Assembly (NCBI GenBank): GCA_008711295.1
Contig: VUYV01000082.1
Location: 267,255-331,254, forward strand
Length of the DNA: 64,000 bases
Direction: 5' to 3'
Source of the DNA: Anarhynchus alexandrinus
Taxonomy: Eukaryota; Chordata; Aves; Charadriiformes; Charadriidae
Shown here in pieces: positions 59,304 to 64,000 of the stretch; position 1 is the first letter of the stretch, and every line of letters begins with the position of its first letter. The notes under the pieces are model-generated. The model saw only the letters and a program-made list of their open reading frames with translations, ran no database searches and was not told the DNA's origin. The translations under genes and the position numbers were made by a program.

Positions 59304-59791
59304 TTATTGAAAAGAATAGCTCAGACACAGTGATCCAGAAAATTAATTTTGTAGGTGTTTGGGAACTTGGTTGTTTAATAAGAAACTGGTAAAAGGAGAA
59401 CTTTTGATGAAAGGCCTGAAGCCACCAAATATTTGTTGAATTTCAGTCTGTTTTGTTTCTGGCTATTCCTGAATTATTGGAGAGGAATAACTTCCATGAT
59501 ATAAAAGACATATCTTAAACAGGAATTAGAAACAAAACAAAGAGAACAAGCTTTCCAAAAGGTAGAAGTTATCTGAATTTCAATTGCTAACAGAGCAAAA
59601 GGGAGATGGCACAATGTGGAACAGCTACCAAGTCTGATCTGACCAAAACTAGTGTATTTGTTAGAAAACCTCTTACATTTGCTTGCCATTATTTGCTTTC
59701 TGTTGTACTAAACCTTTGTTAGAATTGTATTAATAACATAAAAACTGAGGGCAGCTTCTAAGTAAATATTATTAAAAGTGTCAAATGGAGT

Positions 59792-59890
59792 TCATAGAAT
59801 CATAGAATGGTTTAGGTTGGAAAGGACCTTAAAGATCATCTAGTTCCACCCCCCTGCCATGAGCAGGCACACCTCCCACTAGACCAGGTT
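59792..59890 (-). mobile_element. Short CR1 3' tail
   Basis: 'tcatagaatcatagaatgg' followed by 'ttaggttggaaaggacc' and 'aaagatcatctagttcc': the antisense CR1 3' end, about 100 bases, in a RIC8B intron. Confidence 0.9.
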
Positions 59891-60901
59891 GGTATTTGAA
59901 AAGTTTTCTTTATTCTTGGAACACTTCAACAATCCTTAAAACATCAGTGCTCATATTTTCATTGATAACTTTGAGGTCTGCACATGTAAGCCTGAGTAGT
60001 TCTGTAGTATTTCTAAATATGTCCATTTATAATTTTAGTTGCACATCAGCAAGTAAATAATGACGGAATTCTAATTTTTGCAGCATCTGTGTAATTTAGC
60101 CCCATATTCAGGAACAGTACAGATGCAAGTCTGTATAATGAGAACAGGATAGATAGCAAAATCAAGGGATGCATACCATAGAAGAGACCCTTGCAAAGTA
60201 AGTTCCATCTTACTCAGTTAAAGAGGAGGGAGGGACCCTGTGGTCTAATCACTTAATGGATATTTGGGAAGTGCTCCTCTTTGTGTTTTGTAGAATGCAA
60301 AGACTGCCACTTACTGAAAGGTAGTGCTTGGTAAATAAACCTGAATCTTTTTTTAATGTGTTAAAAGCCTTCTGTATTTCCTATACCCTACAAGCTAAGT
60401 GAAAGTGGAAGTATTTCAGAGGACCTGAGAAATTGCCAACACGACCCACTGTTATAGGAGGAGGAAATGTTTTCTATAGTGTACTTTATCATGTTAATGA
60501 TGGTAATATGGATGAGTTGTAAAATGTTTTAAGTTTCAAGCAGGAAAAAACCCTGGCTGCTGCAAATCAATGTGAGAGTTCCCCCTGCTGTCCTGCAAGA
60601 TCAGCTGCTGTAACACTGCTGGAAGCTGGGCCTTATCATGGCATAGAATACTGTGGGGGCTGGAAGTAATAATGCGCTGCTGCTGTATAGCTTTTGTCTT
60701 TCTTTTTCCTTGTTTGTTCCAAGAGCCAGCACTCAGGCGATAATGCATGCCACCTTCTTTAAAACCCAGAGAGTAGAAAACAAAGCATTGTTTGAGTTGC
60801 AGGGCCTCTTTTTGGTTGCAGTTGTACAGTTTATGGTGAGTTGTACTCTGTTTTTAATTCTTTCTTCCAAATGAATAATGAATTTTTAAAATCTGTTTCA
60901 G

Positions 60902-61055
60902 CAATGCAATCAACCTCTTAAGCAATGTTCCCGTTTCTTGCTTGGATGTTCTTATTAGTCCATCATCCCAAGAGGAAACAGATATAAAATACAATGGTAT
61001 GAATATGGGAGCGATTCAAATTTTACTGGATTTCATGGAGAAGAGAATAGACAAG
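60902..61055 (+). CDS. RIC8B: RIC8B internal exon
   Basis: A 154-base exon, phase 2 in and phase 0 out, after CTGTTTCAG and before GTATGG. It encodes (S)[18 protein letters not shown], then [20 protein letters not shown] and [13 protein letters not shown]. It is clearly RIC8B. The linker between DVLI and YNGMNM is only about a dozen residues; as I recall it, the mammalian protein has about 20 more there, so the bird form is shorter or uses an alternative exon edge. The frame runs on to the next exon as RIDKGSSYREG. Confidence 0.94.
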
Positions 61056-61399
61056 GTATGGACTGTAAAGATTCTTGACAAAAGGGGCCTCCCTCTTTCA
61101 TTAAAGCAAAAAGTGCACGTATGGAAAGTTTCTTACAATCCTTTCAGACAGCATTTAGCAGAAATGTGGATGTCCTTGCTTCTAGATTGTGCAACACCTC
61201 AAAATTGAGAACAAATTCCTGTGAATGTCTGAAGCATACTTGCTTGCATGTGTGAGAGGATGAACATTTGGGTCTTTATTTATATCTATGTAAAGTTCAT
61301 GTTTTGGCTGTCATATAGGACTTTATTGAAGGGCTCATAGGATTTGAAAAGGAAAATTTATTCTTCAAAATGTTTTATTTGTATTTGGTTTTATTTTAG
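61056..61399 (+). other. RIC8B: RIC8B short intron (phase 0)
   Basis: A 344-base intron, GTATGG to TTTTATTTTAG. It is much shorter than the other RIC8B introns here and contains nothing else recognisable. If retained, it would add about 50 codons before a stop at 61206-61208. Confidence 0.9.
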
Positions 61400-61495
61400 G
61401 GAAGCAGCTATAGAGAAGGTCTGACTCCAGTTCTCAGTTTATTGACTGAATGCTGCCGAACTCATAGGAATATCAGGAAGTTTATCAAAGCTCAG
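61400..61495 (+). CDS. RIC8B: RIC8B internal exon (last in window)
   Basis: A 96-base exon of 32 codons, phase 0 at both ends, TTTTATTTTAG to GTAAGT. It encodes [20 protein letters not shown] then [12 protein letters not shown], a conserved stretch of the RIC8 core. The next expected RIC8B segment (starting like VLPPLRDV) is not found up to 64000, so the gene continues to the right. In all, 334 codons of RIC8B are readable, roughly 60 per cent of the protein. Confidence 0.95.
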
Positions 61496-62506
61496 GTAAG
61501 TAAGATATGCATCAAAATTTGAATGCTAATGATGAAGTTTTTGAGGTTTGTAAGTCAGTGCAAAATGCTGATACTTTAAAAGTATGAATGGTTTCATATT
61601 AAATTACCCACAAAGTTCTCTGTAGTATTTTTTTGTTTTTCTAGTTTTTTCAGTCTGACACATGTCAGCTATAGAAATAATTTTTCAGTCATGTAAATCA
61701 ATAGATACTATGGCCTAAGTTCCACAATACATTTTGTAGAGCTGTTAAGTAATAACATTAGGGGTATTGTAAAGCTGTGTTAACATGGGTCACCATGGAT
61801 CTTGTGACACAGGGGCAAAGAGCTCAGTGAGTTTCGTCCCCTTACATTAACAAAAAAAATCAGTGCAGTTAATAAAATTTTGCAAACCTGTATGATAGCC
61901 AGCGAGGCTACAGGTGTTTTGGTGGGTTCTGCCTGAGCTTTAGTTTGACCTCAGCAGGCAGGAGTCACTGCAATTGAAACTTGTGTACCAGAGTGTATCA
62001 GCTGTTCTGTCAGAGTAAAACTCTGTCCCTGAACAGAGGCACACTTCATCACTTGGTCTTTTAAAAGAACTGTTTAATACAGTACAGACTGAGTAGGCTT
62101 TTTACAGGAAAAAAGATTTCTTTGCCATGGTTAAAGATCTAAAGGATCTCTATGGCTTGGTGGTTGGGTGTGGTGTTTTCTGTTGGTTTTTCTGCTTTTT
62201 CTGAAGTCAAGTGGAGAGAAGTTAAAAGATGAGCAAGGGAAAGACTGCTGAAAACAACTGAGAAATCTCCTTTTTCCTAAGCTGCAGTGATTTTCAGGTT
62301 GCAACTTAAATGCTGCTCACAGATCAAAGCTGTGCCTGAATTAATAAATGGAGTTTATAATGGAAAATAACACATTTTGCATATATTTTCTGCCTCTTTC
62401 ATCTATACCAGAAAAGTGTTTTTGAGGAATTTAAGAAACTCGTTCATGGTGTTTATTGATTTTGTTCACGGCAGTTCTTTCCTAGGATACTCTTCTGATC
62501 TGTTAA

Positions 62507-62550
62507 GTAAAAAAAAAAAAAGCAACCCAAAACCAAAAAACCAAAACAAT
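62507..62550 (+). repeat. A-rich simple repeat
   Basis: A run of 14 A followed by AACCC/AAACC-type units. It is low-complexity and non-coding, and similar in style to 2229-2276. Confidence 0.6.
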
Positions 62551-62864
62551 TGGAGAGCCAAATGTTCAGAAGTTAGAAAATGAAGTTGTCTGCATGTTTT
62601 TACGACATCTCAGTGTCTAGATGTCAGGATATAATTGCATGCTGCCTCTTACCACAGGACCACTGCCTCATATAGTGCACAGAATAGATGGATGCTGCTA
62701 ACTGCATGACCGGATGTTTGATATTTTGAATTGCCCTCATTGTTAAGTGTTGGCCTTGGGCTTTATTTATTGTGCGCTATTCAAATTCTGATCTGAAGAC
62801 AGAATGATTAATTTCCTCATGGACTGTCCTATGGCACTCATCACTGTATTAGTATTAGAGTATT

Positions 62865-62985
62865 CTAAAAACATTAATTCATTCTTACAACACTCTGTGA
62901 AATAGCAGTCATGGTACTATCCCCATTGGGGAAAGTAAGCAGGGACAAAGTAAAATGGTTTTGCTAATTGTTTGAATACTTAGTT
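62865..62985 (-). mobile_element. Ancient MIR/core-SINE-like remnant
   Basis: On the + strand, 'acaacactctgtgaaatagc', 'actatccccattgggg' and 'aagtaagcagggacaaag' follow the antisense tail of MIR ('...tatccccattttacagatgggg...ctgaggcacagag'). It is diverged. Confidence 0.45.
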
Positions 62986-64000
62986 TGAAAAAGATGGGGT
63001 CTGTTTTTTTCAAAGCAGTCAGTTCTGTAGTATTCATTTGTTTAAGTATCGGTTCCCAGTGAGTCCAGTTTCAGTAGTAATTGTGCGGTAATTTTGCACA
63101 GAACATGACATTTTTACATTAGGAAACCGAGAAGACAAAGGACCTGCAATTTCTTATGACAATAAGTGACATCTTTGGTTTCATTCCCCAGTAAAACAGT
63201 GAAGATCCATAATTCTTACAGGAGTCTTCAGACCATTAAATATTTCATATTGTGGCCCAGATTTGTTTGCAGATCATATCATATCCTGTGACTGTGAAAA
63301 ATTAATTTAGGTCTTGAGTCTGAATGCATATGCATAAGGAAGTGGAAGTTATGTTGCAAAACCAGCCATATTTTAAGCACCTTCTGCCTTTCTTCAGGGT
63401 TGAAGTTAAAAATATTAAGGACATTTAATGAGAAAATAGCGTATTTGAGGAAATGTTAAATGGTGTTTTCTCCAAAATATCTTTGAAACTTAGCTTCAGC
63501 TTTTACAAGAGAGTTTTCTGGGAAAAATACACATTTACTCTGTACACTTAGAATTAATTTTTGAAGTTCATGGTAGTAGAACTTGCACTGTTACTTATTT
63601 TTCTGCTTTTTCTCTATGTTTCTGTGTAAATTACACATCATGTTAATACTGTGAGTTCCTTAAGCTGGTATTTTTAATGCTTTTGCCAGATATTTGAGGA
63701 AAACAGAAGAAACAAAGAACTGAGGTTACTGCTGCCTGTTAGCCAGCTATTTTGGGACATCCGTTTGTGTTCTTAAACTCCTAATAGTTGTCTTTTTTTT
63801 TTAAAGTCTATGTTTGGGACTGAGTACTCTTCTGCCCATGAGGGCAGACCAGAAGGCCTGAATGTTTTAAGAAGCAAGAGTTATTACTAGTGCATGTAAG
63901 CACAGTTGGGTTGATTTTATTCCTTTATTTGAAGGAGCAGAGCTTACAGTATTTTCTTGTTCTGTTGACTGTGTTTGTTTCTGCAAGGATTGGATGGGTA

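Larger units (their letters stand above)
56132..60901 (+). other. RIC8B: RIC8B intron (phase 2)
   Basis: A 4.8-kb intron from GTCAGT to CTGTTTCAG. It contains a CR1 tail (59792-59890) and, on the opposite strand, two unexplained membrane-protein-like open frames (59303-59109 and 58602-58387). Confidence 0.85.
61496..64000 (+). other. RIC8B: RIC8B intron, continuing past the window
   Basis: Begins GTAAGT. It contains an A-rich simple stretch at 62507-62550 and a MIR-like remnant near 62865-62985. No acceptor followed by RIC8B coding sequence is seen before the end. Confidence 0.8.

Noticed and set aside
1..64000. CRISPR array, prokaryotic operon or other novel defence-type system
   Set aside because: Nothing of this kind is present. 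The window is ordinary bird chromosomal DNA with two spliced genes.

Overview
This is vertebrate nuclear DNA, almost certainly from a bird. The genes are split into small exons with GT-AG introns. The dispersed repeats are dominated by 5'-truncated CR1 LINEs with the typical avian 3' end (ATTCTATG-type repeats). AT-rich introns alternate with one sharp CpG island. The assembly has one 142-base N gap (37412-37553) and four single-base Ns (17468, 36644, 43359, 48377).

Two protein-coding genes lie head-to-tail on the + strand, in the RFX4-RIC8B order known from other amniotes. From 117 to about 32.6 kb are the last six coding exons of RFX4 (117-234, 7084-7203, 8485-8646, 15347-15509, 19674-19812, 31130-31402). 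They join in frame to 324 residues plus stop: the end of the dimerization region and the whole C-terminal tail. A 3' UTR of about 1.2 kb follows, with AATAAA signals. The DNA-binding domain lies upstream of the window.

From about 32.7 to 36.9 kb is intergenic DNA with a long pyrimidine tract, AT-rich sequence, an exon-like open block at 34056-34258 and a CR1 copy. The RIC8B CpG-island promoter (about 36.9-37.8 kb) carries two inverted ZNF143-type sites, two CCAAT boxes, an imperfect RFX X-box, a CRE-like site, an ETS site and a GC box. The N gap falls just downstream and probably hides the first coding exon.

Five internal RIC8B exons follow (40363-40410, 52398-53006, 56037-56131, 60902-61055, 61400-61495). 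They make 334 in-frame codons of the armadillo-like core of this G-alpha chaperone/exchange factor; the gene runs past the right edge. RFX4 is a nuclear transcription factor of brain and cilia programmes and RIC8B a cytoplasmic G-alpha-s/olf chaperone. Nothing here shows that they act together, apart from a possible X-box in the RIC8B promoter.

The rest is intron: CR1 fragments, old MIR-like SINEs, simple repeats, a 0.32-kb direct duplication at a single N that looks like an assembly artefact, and an unexplained pair of membrane-protein-like open frames antisense to RIC8B. I saw no CRISPR array, prokaryotic system, tRNA or rRNA gene. Introns and gene identity come from reading splice sites and remembered protein similarity, without any database search.
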